Part shown: positions 37,601 through 45,630 of the stretch, piece by piece
Numbering within the stretch: position 1 is the first letter of the stretch
How the letters are laid out: every line of letters begins with the position of its first letter
Assembly (NCBI RefSeq): GCF_003852515.1
Contig: NZ_QAJK01000029.1
Span: 25,138 to 89,137, forward strand
Length of the DNA stretch: 64,000 nucleotides
Direction of reading: 5' to 3'
DNA from: Variovorax sp. KBW07
Lineage (GTDB): Bacteria; Pseudomonadota; Gammaproteobacteria; Burkholderiales; Burkholderiaceae_C
Position numbers and translations under genes: made by a program
The notes under the pieces: model-generated
Seen by the model: only the letters and a program-made list of their open reading frames with translations
What the model was told of the DNA's origin: nothing
Database searches by the model: none

Positions 37601-40600
37601 TCGACATTGCCGGCAAGAAGATCGCCATCGTCGGCAGCGGGCAGGACAGCGCCAGCCTGCAGGCCGACGGCTACCTCGTCATCGATGCGGCGAGCCTGTC
37701 GAACTTCGGCGCGGGCAGCCTGCTGGTGGGCGGCAAGCGCAAGGGCAACGCGCTCGGCCTGGAGCTGGACGTGACCGCGACCGACATCGTGGTGCGCAAC
37801 AACGAGGGCTCCGAGCTGTCCGGCCCCGAGATCATCCTGGCGGCCAGCGACAAGGTGGCCATCGAAGGCGGAAGCCGCGTCAGCGCGAAGGGCGCGGGCG
37901 GACGCGGCGCGGGCAACCTGGTCATGAAGCCGCGGGTGGCGGCGGTCTACGCCGACCCGGACGGGCAACTGGACGACAACTTCGACGGCGTGATCGACGC
38001 CAAGGACGCGGTCGACGACGTGCTCGTCTCGGCCGCCAGGGATTGGGGCGCGCTGGTGCGCGTGGCCACCGGCGATGCGGTCAAGGTCATCCGCCAGGGC
38101 GTGGACACCTCGCGCGGCGGGCTGGTTTCCGTCGGTGCGGGCGCGATGGTCAACGGCGACGCGGCCTTGCTGATCGACGCCACGCGCACGACGGAACTGG
38201 CGGCCTCGGCACAGATCGCGGGCACCGACCTGTCGGTGGCGGCCGGCCGCATCGGCTTCGGCGGCGGCACCGAAGGCATGGTGCTGGACAGCGGCGCGCT
38301 TGCGCAGCTGGGCCGCTCGACGCGCCTGACGCTGCGCAGCTACACCGACTTCGACTTCTACAGCTCGCTCGACCTGGGCGCGGCGGGCCTGAAATCGCTG
38401 ACCTTCGACGGCGGCGCATTCGTGGGCCGCGGCGCGGGCGACGTGACGATCAAGGGCGACAGCATCGCGCTCATCAACAGCGGCGGTGGCGGCACCGGCG
38501 TGCCTGCCGCCGGCGGTGCGGGCGGCTTCACGCTGGACGCGGCCACGCTGGTGCTGGGCGCGGGCCAGAAGACGTTCTCGGGCTTCGGCGCGGTGACGCT
38601 GGCGGGCCGCAACGCGATCGTCGGCGAGGGGGCGGGCGGCATCGACACGGGCGCGTCGCCGCTCACGCTGAACACGCCGCTGCTCACCGGCCGTGGCGGC
38701 GCGGCGCAGTCGATCGCCACGGGCGGCGCGTTGCAGGTCGTCGCTTCGGCGCAAGGCGAGGCCGCGTCGTTCGACCCGCAGGAAAGCCTGGGCCTGCGCC
38801 TGAACCTCAGCGGACGCAGCATCGCCTTCGACGGCCGCGCGGTCGCGCGGGGCGGCAGCATCGACATGACGGCGACCGGCGGCAGCCTGGTCGTGGCGCG
38901 CGGCGCCACCATCGACGTGAGCGGCTCCGCCAAGCAGTTCTTCGACGTGGCCGAATACGCGGACGCGGGCCGCATCGGCCTGTCGGCGGTGGGCGGCGAC
39001 GTGCGGCTGGAGGCCGGCAGCCGGCTCGACCTGGCCGCGCACCCGAGAGGCGGCGACGCCGGCACGCTGAGCCTTGCGGCATCGCAGGGCGGCACGGTGG
39101 TGCTCGACGGCCAGATCGCGGCGCAGGCGGGAGGCAATGGCGGCAAGGCCGGCAGCTTCGCGCTCGACATCGAGGCGCTGCCCGATTTCGCCGGCGTGAG
39201 CCAGCGGCTGAACGACGCCGGCTTCAACCGCTCGCGCCAGTTCCGCATCCGCCAGGGCAACGTGGCACTGGGCGGCTTCACGCAGGTGGAAGACTTCGGC
39301 CTCACGGCGGATCGGGGCAGCATCGACATCTCGGGCACGGTGGATGCGCGCTCGGCCTACGGCGGCGCCATTCGCATCACCGCCGGCAACGGCGTGGCAA
39401 TGCAGGCCGGTGCGCAGCTGCTCGCCGGTGCCACCGGCAGCCTGGGCAACGGCCGCGTCACGCTCGAAGCAGCGGGCGGGCAACTCAACCTGCAAGGCGG
39501 CCTGATCGACGTGGCCGGCAACGAAGGCGGCAAGGTGCGCCTGCGCGCGCAGCAGAACGCCACGCACGACGACGTCGCGGTCAGCGCGCTCAACGTTGCG
39601 GTGAACGGTGCGCGCTCGGCGGTGCTCGAAGGCGTGAGCGTCTACGACGTGAAGGACTACGACGGCGCCACGGTCGATTCGGTCAGGCCCGACGCCATTG
39701 CCGATGCCGCGCGTTTTCGTGCCGCATCGGGCGGGGTGGCGGCACGGCTGGGCACCGGGCTGGCCGTGATGCCCGGCATCGAGGTCCGCAGCGCGGGCGA
39801 CCTCGCGCTGAACAGCGACTGGAATATTTTCAACGATTTCTCCGGCGCGCGCGAAGGCACGCTGACCTTGCGCGCGGGCGGCAACCTCGCCATCAATGGC
39901 CACCTGAGCGATGGCTTCGATGCGGCCGACCGCAGCGGCCGGCTGCAGGCGGGCCCGTCGTGGAACCTGCGGCTGGTGGCCGGCGGCGAGCTGGCCTCGG
40001 CCGATGCGATGGCGCTCAAGCCGCTCGCGGCACAGGCTGCGGGCAAGGGGTCGATCACCGTGGGCACGGCCAACACCGCCGTGCCCACCGACAGCGACCC
40101 GAAGCCGGACAACGGCGCGGGCAAGCTCGTGCGCACCGGCACCGGCGACCTCGAGGTGCGCGCGGGCCGCGACCTCACGCTGGCGCACAAGGAATCGGTG
40201 ATCTACACCGCCGGGCGCAAGGACACGACGGTGTGGAGCGACTTCTCCACCGCCAACCCGAACGCGAGCTACGGCGTGGAAGGCGGCAACCTCGCCATCG
40301 GCGCGCAGGGCAGCATCGAGGCCGCGCCGTCGGGCCAGCACTTCAGCGAGTGGCTCAACCGGCAGGGCACGCTCAATGAAAAGCGCTTCTTCGGCGAATA
40401 CACCAACGGCGAAAACGGCTGGAACCCGGACGGCGTCTACGGCCCCGTCATTCACGCACCCGAGCAGTCGAGCTGGTGGATCGACTACGGGCGCTTCCAG
40501 CAGGGCGTGGGCGCGCTGGGCGGCGGCAACGTCAGCGTGGACGCCGGCGGCGACCTGCGCAACCTGCTGGTCGCGTTGCCGACCCACATGCGCATGCGCG

Positions 40601-43122
40601 GCGGCCGTTCCGTCAGCGAAGCCATGGCCATGGAAATGCGCAACGGCGGCGCCATGACGGTGCAGGCCGGCGGCACGATCCGCGGCGGGCAGTACTACGT
40701 GGCGCGCGGCGCGGGCGACATCCGCGCCGGCGAAACGGCGGTCGGCCACACGGTGACGATAACCCGCGACGACAGCGGCGGCGGGCTCACGAAGTCCAGC
40801 TACACCGTGGCGCCGATCCTCGCGCTGGGCGACGCCACGCTGAGCCTTCGCACAGCCGGCGACCTGCGCCTGCAGACGGTGGTCGATCCGCTGCTGGTGA
40901 CCTACGGCGAGGGCCTTCGAGGCGACGGCCAGATGCTGAACTACGGCGCCTACATGAGCGGCTACACCGACCGCAGCGCGCTCCGGCTGGTGTCGACCGG
41001 CGGCAACATCACCTTCGTGAATCGGACCGAGTTCATCTTCCGCGACCTGCTGCTGCGCTGGGTCGAGAAGGACACGCTGGTGGGCTTCGGCGGCAACCGG
41101 TATCCGGCGCGCTTCTCGGCGGCCGCCCTGAATGGCGGCATTGCCATCGACGGGCCGCTGTATGTGCTGCCGGGCACCACCAACGACGTGCGGGTGGTCG
41201 CGAAGAACGACATCCGCTTCGACGCGCCGCTCGTCATGGCCTACGCCACGCCGGCGATGATGCCCACGGGCTACAGGCCGGCCGGCGCGGGCTCGCCGTT
41301 CAGCCAGATGAACATGGAGGACATGCTCGACAACCTGATCGAGCGGGCACTGGCCTCGCCCGTCAACAACTCGTACCTGCGCAGCGTGAACAACCCCGAA
41401 GTGCTGCCGCTGGCCAACGACTTCGAGCCCAGCCGCATCTATGCATCGCAGGGCTCCATCGTGGGGCTCGACGTGAAGGCCAACGAGCAGACCTGGGTGC
41501 GCGCGGGCACCGACATCCGCGGCCTGCGGCTGGCGGGCCGCAACCTGCGTGGTTCCGACGTCACGCTGCTGGAGGCGGGCAACGACATCCTGGCGATGAA
41601 GAGCACGGCGCGCCTGGACCCGAACAACGACCTCTCGGTGGGCCTGACCGGCAACATCGAGATCCAGGGCCCCGGCACGCTGGTGCTGGCCGCCGGCCGC
41701 GACCTGTATGCCGACAACCTGCAGGTGCAGACGCTGGGCAACCAGCGCTACGACAGGAACAACCGCGCGCTGCCCGAGACGCAGGTCAAGGGCCTGCCGG
41801 AACACGGCGCCGCCATTACCGCCATGGCCGGGTTGAACCATGCGGTGGGCTACGACGCGTTCACGGCCGCCTACCTCGATCCGTCGAAGGTCGCGTCCAT
41901 GCCCGACTACCTGAAGACCCGGGGCGCCGACGGCAGCGTGCTGCCCATCTACCTGGTGGACCAGGTCGAAACGCGCGCGGGGGGGCAGGAAAAAACCGTG
42001 CGCCGCGGCCTCGTGTCGTTCATGTCGGACATGACCGGCGAAAAGCTGGAGCCGCTCGAAGCCTGGGCGCGCTTCCAGAAACTGCCCCAGCTCGCGCAGC
42101 AGCAGTTCCTGCGGCAGGTGTACCTGCTCGAACTGCGCGAAGCCGGGCGCGACCAGAACGAGCCGGGCACCGGTGGCCTGCCGCGCAACGGCGGCTACAA
42201 CCGCGGCTACACGGCCATCGAGACGCTGTTCCCGGGCGACACATGGAAGGGCGACGTGGCGGCCAACAAGCTGATGCTGCGCACCATGGCCGGCGGCGAC
42301 ATCGACGTGATCACGCCCGGCGGCGGCCTGCAGGTGGCGGCGCTGGGCGCCGCGGTGCCGGCCGGCTACGGGCTGGTGACGCTGGCGTCGGGGCACATCG
42401 GCATTGCGGCCCGGAACGACGTCACCGTGAACCAGTCGCGCATCCTGTCGTTCGTGCCCGAGGTGACGAAGCAGGGCAGCGACCAGATCATCTGGTCCAC
42501 CGTCGGCGACATCGACGCCGGGCGCGGCGCCAAGACCTTGCGCGTGCCTTCGGCGCCCGAGGTGTCGACCGACCTGGACGGCGTGACGGTGATCCGCGAG
42601 AAGTCGGACATGAGCGGCAGCGGCATCGGCACCGTGGGCGACGGCGACGTCGACCTGGTGGCGCCACGCGGCACCGTCAACGCCGGCGACGCGGGCCTGC
42701 GCGTGGCGGGCAACCTGAACATCGCGGCGCTGCAGGTGCTGAACGCGGACAACATCCAGGTCAAGGGCGAGACCAAGGGCTTGCCGGTGATCGCGGCCGT
42801 GAACATCGGCGCGCTGACCAACGCCAGTGCCGCGGCTGCGCAGGCAACGGCCGCCGCGCAGGACATGATGCAGCGCGAACGCTCGGCCGCACGGCAGGCG
42901 CTGCCTTCGGTCTTCACGGTGCGCGTGCTCGGCTTCGGCAACGAGCCCGCGCAGGGCGCGAGCGACGCGCCGCCGACCGGCAAGGGACTGCAATCGGGTG
43001 CGCGGCCCAACTATGACCCGCTGAACCCCGTGCAGGTCGTGGGCATGGGCCGGAACATCGATCCCAGGCATTGGGCGAGCCTGAGCACCGACGAGCGTCG
43101 TCGGCTGCAGCAGGACCGCTAG
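31690..43122 (+). CDS. Giant filamentous-haemagglutinin-like exoprotein
   Basis: 3810 residues from the ATG at 31690 (an upstream ATG at 31633 would lie inside the predicted promoter). A long basic-hydrophobic export signal (RMAPLARAIAMILAANGALIEAQA) leads to a spacer and then the two-partner-secretion (haemagg_act) domain at about 135-280: AILNWESFNVGKNTTVQFDQ and VNRNGIVFTGSSQVDTRSLVASSL. The rest is a long series of short beta-helix strands rich in Gly, Ala, Asp and Val, with repeated phrases such as LDVSGG, LNAG and AAGRDL; the last 700 residues are less repetitive and resemble the DUF3739 family. It should be a surface or secreted adhesin or biofilm protein. No TpsB-type transporter (FhaC/ShlB) is in the window. 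Predicted control is by the upstream sigma/FecR pair. Confidence 0.9.
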   Translation: MSTRGPQGATAAAATTNGMRAFRMAPLARAIAMILAANGALIEAQAQQAFSGAWFANKNATQSTATATGRLPNGMPASMLTNPLEQRKAGEQLQRSLNNLNTAARGIAAQQAAQEAARLAALNGGSDIPDGLADGGLKVDSNSLTAGWLNAAAPVQTAAGGRTVVGIRQTDEKAILNWESFNVGKNTTVQFDQKGGAKPDGTNSWIALNRINDPSGRPSQIAGQIKADGSVYLVNRNGIVFTGSSQVDTRSLVASSLALSDKQFKLGINNPQVLTNQGNDFPIPQFGEFTSARPLIYGDAGFKPGVGGAPDKMGDVDRFVPGAAPGEVRVDAGAQLAANSGGKVMLFAPKVRNAGRISAPDGQVILAAGENIYLKTPSTQDPNAPRGLDVAASAVPGWAFTGGQVWGALKLSPVYADANFVAGLRDVVMPEMAARAKAVGYEVVNTGTVQADRGNITLQAQDVRQSGVLSATTALNNRNGSILLRAWGLGSHMYADGVNDLINWSAGTLTLGEGSISQVLPDTSDTSEIEASALATRYQPGRVSLYGQLIDIRSKAGVLVPAGTIKLESAVNPMFTLFPYFKPGSLRDASRIYVDNEAFLSVAGLQGMQVAMSRNFIEAELRINELRDSPMQLDAWVRGKKVIVDRRVSGVFKDGPMAGVQWVTGPDGATYIPGAWVGTPLGDVSGWVGVGKTDLGELSANAGSIEMRAGGSVIMRTGSMLDVSGGSVRYTDGMNTATKLMGADGRVHTMDRAMSDTDYTGIAGEFTNQHARWGVKTTWRTPLIGADYKEAGYTEGRKAGAVQIYAGDTMVLEGDMLGGVVVGERQSKNPGGNKGGRLQLGENSPDGRPWSPGTIIVSHDPKRLAQDFDANTKLGDDFYVQLKPGEQKSRKLTFLSDDMLSNSGMGSIVLNHINGDFELASGAALNLSPGASLSVAGTEGSTNDIRINGLIRVPGGQIGLSSAYGKVELGEQGRLDASGQWINTWRDGALRGAWALDGGAITVIAGKIVAHKDAVLDVSGGGCADPGKQGLPVLRVGNAGSILLSGVTPDLDLNALNMRAHAAGSAGSLSIQTASAVQIGGVPPVSPPDDAGATPATAASSVVMLPPTLFGERGFGNVTVSVRGEGKGIVVPEGVSVSQQATSIDLNNFAWRDLPSGRNLAEAAPLGVLRPDERAARNPTALSLGTENGPVRIARGASVRTDTGGSLTLNAGSEQGALTVGGRLDAPAGRIGLSGGTVVLEAGAELLARGVPLIRIDSSSGRRVGEVRDGGTVSIQAGDMRLEKDALIDVSGATGTIDGVPDAGPSGTRVSRPAPEIRLDSNGGLIEITGKGLIESRMVGKAGGPNGVGGRIRLNMTATSGPTGSPLEQLQRVLQDPDCVGLAVDGVCSDWRQGVDYDWAPGLRSYGYEIDGPMILSSALLAKLADVKELVVSDRLGLPGVNGALDAAQFGLTPQALDLFRDALFSSDLLRDLLNKPGQVSTLTVRPQAFKDGGFADLSLVNATQGAIRLDNANLVLGRSILLQGPIVGHAGSSSSLRAPRIVLSAVPAASPEAPASSAASAGAGQLTVAGSLIDISASEDPTQFQAGAVRIGGFGRTVLEAGEIRMGGALPSPINEETRLQINLDVDGQLVLNAGQVYPTTAMTGVIRAGDSITVERLGDAGSAPLSAGGSLRLEAPVIAQNGVLRAPFGQIELNAGERLSLGAGSLTSVSGAGMTVPFGTLSNNEHWHDPSKAVDPVNPSTGSLVAPPEKRITMKSPDVALARGAVVDIAGGGDLHASEFVPGPGGSHDMLNMPGMYAILPGQAGAAPAGGAAAGQRVWLAGGPGLAAGWYTLLPARYALLPGAFAVQATGKAWGGALAPAARAPDGSLVMQGKAGNTYGGNQDVQASAWRVMSGAVLRRYSEYNEATANDFFSSEAFKLTQYRLTGQNVVTPRLPRDGGAVVFDAGRRLVLDGTLRSAPDEGGRGGLVDIAGKKIAIVGSGQDSASLQADGYLVIDAASLSNFGAGSLLVGGKRKGNALGLELDVTATDIVVRNNEGSELSGPEIILAASDKVAIEGGSRVSAKGAGGRGAGNLVMKPRVAAVYADPDGQLDDNFDGVIDAKDAVDDVLVSAARDWGALVRVATGDAVKVIRQGVDTSRGGLVSVGAGAMVNGDAALLIDATRTTELAASAQIAGTDLSVAAGRIGFGGGTEGMVLDSGALAQLGRSTRLTLRSYTDFDFYSSLDLGAAGLKSLTFDGGAFVGRGAGDVTIKGDSIALINSGGGGTGVPAAGGAGGFTLDAATLVLGAGQKTFSGFGAVTLAGRNAIVGEGAGGIDTGASPLTLNTPLLTGRGGAAQSIATGGALQVVASAQGEAASFDPQESLGLRLNLSGRSIAFDGRAVARGGSIDMTATGGSLVVARGATIDVSGSAKQFFDVAEYADAGRIGLSAVGGDVRLEAGSRLDLAAHPRGGDAGTLSLAASQGGTVVLDGQIAAQAGGNGGKAGSFALDIEALPDFAGVSQRLNDAGFNRSRQFRIRQGNVALGGFTQVEDFGLTADRGSIDISGTVDARSAYGGAIRITAGNGVAMQAGAQLLAGATGSLGNGRVTLEAAGGQLNLQGGLIDVAGNEGGKVRLRAQQNATHDDVAVSALNVAVNGARSAVLEGVSVYDVKDYDGATVDSVRPDAIADAARFRAASGGVAARLGTGLAVMPGIEVRSAGDLALNSDWNIFNDFSGAREGTLTLRAGGNLAINGHLSDGFDAADRSGRLQAGPSWNLRLVAGGELASADAMALKPLAAQAAGKGSITVGTANTAVPTDSDPKPDNGAGKLVRTGTGDLEVRAGRDLTLAHKESVIYTAGRKDTTVWSDFSTANPNASYGVEGGNLAIGAQGSIEAAPSGQHFSEWLNRQGTLNEKRFFGEYTNGENGWNPDGVYGPVIHAPEQSSWWIDYGRFQQGVGALGGGNVSVDAGGDLRNLLVALPTHMRMRGGRSVSEAMAMEMRNGGAMTVQAGGTIRGGQYYVARGAGDIRAGETAVGHTVTITRDDSGGGLTKSSYTVAPILALGDATLSLRTAGDLRLQTVVDPLLVTYGEGLRGDGQMLNYGAYMSGYTDRSALRLVSTGGNITFVNRTEFIFRDLLLRWVEKDTLVGFGGNRYPARFSAAALNGGIAIDGPLYVLPGTTNDVRVVAKNDIRFDAPLVMAYATPAMMPTGYRPAGAGSPFSQMNMEDMLDNLIERALASPVNNSYLRSVNNPEVLPLANDFEPSRIYASQGSIVGLDVKANEQTWVRAGTDIRGLRLAGRNLRGSDVTLLEAGNDILAMKSTARLDPNNDLSVGLTGNIEIQGPGTLVLAAGRDLYADNLQVQTLGNQRYDRNNRALPETQVKGLPEHGAAITAMAGLNHAVGYDAFTAAYLDPSKVASMPDYLKTRGADGSVLPIYLVDQVETRAGGQEKTVRRGLVSFMSDMTGEKLEPLEAWARFQKLPQLAQQQFLRQVYLLELREAGRDQNEPGTGGLPRNGGYNRGYTAIETLFPGDTWKGDVAANKLMLRTMAGGDIDVITPGGGLQVAALGAAVPAGYGLVTLASGHIGIAARNDVTVNQSRILSFVPEVTKQGSDQIIWSTVGDIDAGRGAKTLRVPSAPEVSTDLDGVTVIREKSDMSGSGIGTVGDGDVDLVAPRGTVNAGDAGLRVAGNLNIAALQVLNADNIQVKGETKGLPVIAAVNIGALTNASAAAAQATAAAQDMMQRERSAARQALPSVFTVRVLGFGNEPAQGASDAPPTGKGLQSGARPNYDPLNPVQVVGMGRNIDPRHWASLSTDERRRLQQDR

Positions 43123-43142
43123 GCCGCACGGGTGAATGCACC

Positions 43143-43781
43143 ATGGCATTGAGCGTTCTTTGCGAACCGCAAGCGGCGGCGGGCGACCCCGCCGCCAACG
43201 AGCCGCTGGACGAGGCGCAGCGCCGCCTTGCGCTGCAGGGCTTTCTCTGTGCGAACTACGAAGGGCTGTGCCGCAAGCTGGCCCGCCACCTGGGCTGCGC
43301 CGACATGGCCAGCGAATGCCTGCACGACGCCTGGCTGCGGCTGGGCGACCTGGAGGTGCGTTCGCCGGTGCTGAACCCCAGCGCCTACATCTACCGCGTG
43401 GCCTGCAATGCCGCCATGGACCGCATGCGGGGCGACAGGTCGTGGCAGTACACGGGCGATGCCGACATGGGCATCGAGCATTTCGCCGATCACACGCCAG
43501 GCCCCGAGCGCATTGCGCAAGCCCGCTCCGACCTGGCGGCGGTGCAGCGCGCCATGGAGCGCCTGCCGCGCCGGCATCGCTCGGTGCTCGTCGCCCTGCG
43601 CATCGACGAGATGACGCGTGACGAGGTGGCCAGCCGCTATGCGCTTTCGGTGCGCGGCGTGGACACCGCCTTGCGGCAGGCGCTGGACTACTGCGCCGGG
43701 AGCGCGGGCCAGCAGGTGCTCGCCGGTGTGAGCGCGCCGCGGCGGGCGCTGCGTCCGCAGGGCATGCCTGTGAGCGCGTAG
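43143..43781 (+). CDS. ECF sigma factor downstream of the exoprotein
   Basis: 212 residues from the ATG at 43143, 20 bases after the exoprotein stop. Region 2: LCRKLARHLGCADMASECLHDAWLRLGDLE and NPSAYIYRVACNAAMDRMRGD. Region 4: LPRRHRSVLVALRIDEMTRDEVASRYALSVRGVDTALRQAL. A FecI-like factor but no FecR or receptor follows. The short gap suggests read-through from the exoprotein transcript, which would put this second sigma factor under the first and form a cascade. The N- and C-terminal extensions are poorly conserved in character. Confidence 0.85.
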   Translation: MALSVLCEPQAAAGDPAANEPLDEAQRRLALQGFLCANYEGLCRKLARHLGCADMASECLHDAWLRLGDLEVRSPVLNPSAYIYRVACNAAMDRMRGDRSWQYTGDADMGIEHFADHTPGPERIAQARSDLAAVQRAMERLPRRHRSVLVALRIDEMTRDEVASRYALSVRGVDTALRQALDYCAGSAGQQVLAGVSAPRRALRPQGMPVSA

Positions 43782-43984
43782 AGGGCGTGCGTCCGCACGG
43801 CCGGGCATAGGCGCTTTGTCATGCCCCCGCGCAAAAAAACCGGGGCATCCGGCCCCCTCGCGAAAGGTCACTTCGCTCATGTGCGAAGGCGACGCGGTTC
43901 CTAAAGTCATCCCCAGGCCGAACGCTTCTGCACACACCGGGCAGGCAAGCGGTTCCGGCCGGCAACGACAACCGGGGAACACGC

Positions 43985-44131
43985 ATGGAACCGTTCGCAC
44001 TGCTGCCGAGAGCCTTCATGAGCCTGCTGCGGGAAGACGCAGGAATGTCGTTCATGGAGTTCGCGCTGATCGGCGCCCTGGTGATGGTCGTGTGCCTGCT
44101 CCTGCTGCTCGCCGTGCGGCGCAGCGCCTGA
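43985..44131 (+). CDS. Small divergent Flp-like pilin (48 residues)
   Basis: A 48-codon frame starts at the ATG at 43985 and ends with TGA at 44129-44131. The translation has a charged leader (SLLREDAG) followed by MSFMEFALIGALVMVV and a hydrophobic run ending AVRRSA. The Gly, then Glu at +5 and aromatic-Ala-Leu-Ile pattern matches the Flp prepilin cleavage and assembly motif (GxxxxEYALI), with Phe for Tyr. It ends straight after the hydrophobic helix, shorter than the two Flp pilins at 47612 and 47928. It is 16 bases upstream of the prepilin peptidase. It may be a minor pilin or a degenerate copy. Confidence 0.6.
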   Translation: MEPFALLPRAFMSLLREDAGMSFMEFALIGALVMVVCLLLLLAVRRSA

Positions 44132-44147
44132 ACCCGGGGAGCCGATC

Positions 44148-44732
44148 ATGCAAGAACTCGACGCCGTTCTCGAACTGCTGGCAATGCTGGCTTCCGACAT
44201 CCGCATGCCGGCGCTTCTCGTGCTGCTCGTGGTGGCTGCCGTCAGCGACTGGCGCACCTACCGTATTCCGAACTGGCTGACCTTCGGCGGCGCGTTCTTC
44301 GCACTCGTCTACGGGACGCTGGCCGCCCGCACGCCGACCGTGGGTGCGCTGAGCGCCTTCAGCGGGCTGGGCGTGGGCTTCGCCGCGATGCTGCCGTTCT
44401 ATGCCATCGGAATCATGGGCGCCGGCGACGTCAAGCTGATGGCCATGTCGGGCGCCTTCCTCGGGCCGGAGCAAACGCTGATGGCCGTGCTCTGCACTTT
44501 CATCGCCGGCGGCGTCGCTGCCCTGGCCTTCGCGATCCATCGCCGCCGTGTCGGCCACATGCTGGCCAACGTCAAGACCGCGGCGCAAGGGATGGTGGTC
44601 TCCAGCATTGCGGGCATCCGGCCTTCGGCGGGCATCCACGCCAACCTGTCCGTGGGGAAGCTGCCCTATGGCATCTGCATCGCGGCTGGCACGGTGGTCG
44701 AAGTGCTTGCACATCAACTGGGCTACCTCTAG
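44148..44732 (+). CDS. tadV: Prepilin peptidase TadV/CpaA
   Basis: 194 residues with about five membrane helices. The two catalytic aspartates of the A24 family are present: Asp34 in SDWRTYRIPN and Asp94 in GAGDVKLMA. It processes Flp and TadE-type prepilins at the inner membrane. The C-terminal 60 residues extend beyond the minimal family length. First large gene of the tad locus, 33 bases before cpaB. Confidence 0.93.
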   Translation: MQELDAVLELLAMLASDIRMPALLVLLVVAAVSDWRTYRIPNWLTFGGAFFALVYGTLAARTPTVGALSAFSGLGVGFAAMLPFYAIGIMGAGDVKLMAMSGAFLGPEQTLMAVLCTFIAGGVAALAFAIHRRRVGHMLANVKTAAQGMVVSSIAGIRPSAGIHANLSVGKLPYGICIAAGTVVEVLAHQLGYL

Positions 44733-44765
44733 CCCGCTCATCTCTTACCTGCGACGGAGGTTCAC

Positions 44766-45605
44766 ATGAAGAACATCAAGGCGATCGGGCTGATCCTTCT
44801 GGCCCTTCTGACGGGGCTGGCGGCCGCGGTCTATGCGGCCGGGTGGATCTCCAGGCAAAGCGGCATCGCGTCCAACAAGGTCGTGGTGGCGGCCGTCGAT
44901 ATCGAGCTGGGCAGCCGCGTCAACGCGCAGATGCTGTCCACGGTCGATTGGCCCAGCGGCTCCGTGCCGAACGGCTCGTTCAGTGAAGTCAAGGCGCTGG
45001 ACGACCGCGTGGTGAAGGTCGGCGTGCTGCGCGGCGAAGCCATCATCGAAGGCAAGCTGGCACCGGTGGGCACCCAGGGCGGCCTGTCGGCGGTGATTGC
45101 CTCCGGCAAGCGGGCCATGACGGTGCGCGTCAACGACGTGGTGGGCGTCGCCGGTTTCGCGCTGCCGGGCAACTACGTCGACGTGATGGTCAACGCCCAG
45201 CAGGACAAGGGCCGCGGCGAAGACGCGCTGCAGATCAGCAAGACGGTGCTCGAGAAAGTGCTGGTGCTGGCGGTGGCGCAAGAGGCCAACCGCGACGACA
45301 CCAAGCCCAAGGTCGTCAGCGCCGTGACGCTCGAACTCTCGCTCGAAGATTCTGAAAAGCTCGACCTGGCACGCAGCGTGGGCACGCTGTCCCTGGTGCT
45401 GCGCAACCAGATGGACAAGACCACGGTCTCCACCGGCGGCATCACCAAGGGCCAGCTGTTCGGCGAGAAGGCCGTGGTGCAGGTCTCTACCGCAGCGGCC
45501 CCGGCCCCGGTCCGTCCCCGTGTCCATCGCGCAGGCCCCGCCGCGCAGCCGTCCGAGTGCGTGGAGGTCATCCAGAACGCGGCCCGCTCGCTCGCCTGTT
45601 TCTGA
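44766..45605 (+). CDS. cpaB: Flp pilus assembly protein CpaB/RcpC
   Basis: 279 residues. One N-terminal membrane anchor (AIGLILLALLTGLAAAVYAAGW), then an SAF domain (VVVAAVDIELGSRVNAQMLSTVDWP, VLRGEAIIEGKLAP) and the RcpC-type domain (AMTVRVNDVVGVAGFALPGNYVDVMV). Family members act in the periplasm with the secretin. The start has GGAGG five bases upstream of the ATG. Confidence 0.93.
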   Translation: MKNIKAIGLILLALLTGLAAAVYAAGWISRQSGIASNKVVVAAVDIELGSRVNAQMLSTVDWPSGSVPNGSFSEVKALDDRVVKVGVLRGEAIIEGKLAPVGTQGGLSAVIASGKRAMTVRVNDVVGVAGFALPGNYVDVMVNAQQDKGRGEDALQISKTVLEKVLVLAVAQEANRDDTKPKVVSAVTLELSLEDSEKLDLARSVGTLSLVLRNQMDKTTVSTGGITKGQLFGEKAVVQVSTAAAPAPVRPRVHRAGPAAQPSECVEVIQNAARSLACF

Positions 45606-45630
45606 TCCGGTTCGCAAGGAGGAACACCAA

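Noticed and set aside
31690-43122. Short repeated units that could suggest a CRISPR array or tandem repeat locus
   Set aside because: They are degenerate beta-helix repeats within one reading frame, without identical direct repeats or regular spacers. No CRISPR array, tRNA, rRNA, IS element or att site was seen in the window.
31405-43149. A very long open frame on the minus strand opposite the exoprotein gene
   Set aside because: It is the antisense of a GC-rich, repetitive gene, has Arg/Ala/His-rich low-complexity translation and no domain, while the plus-strand frame has the TPS domain and export signal.
43833-43857. Minus-strand hairpin followed by seven T between the ECF sigma and Flp-like genes
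   Set aside because: It reads as a terminator only on the minus strand, but genes on both sides are on the plus strand; the 5-bp stem is too short to rely on.
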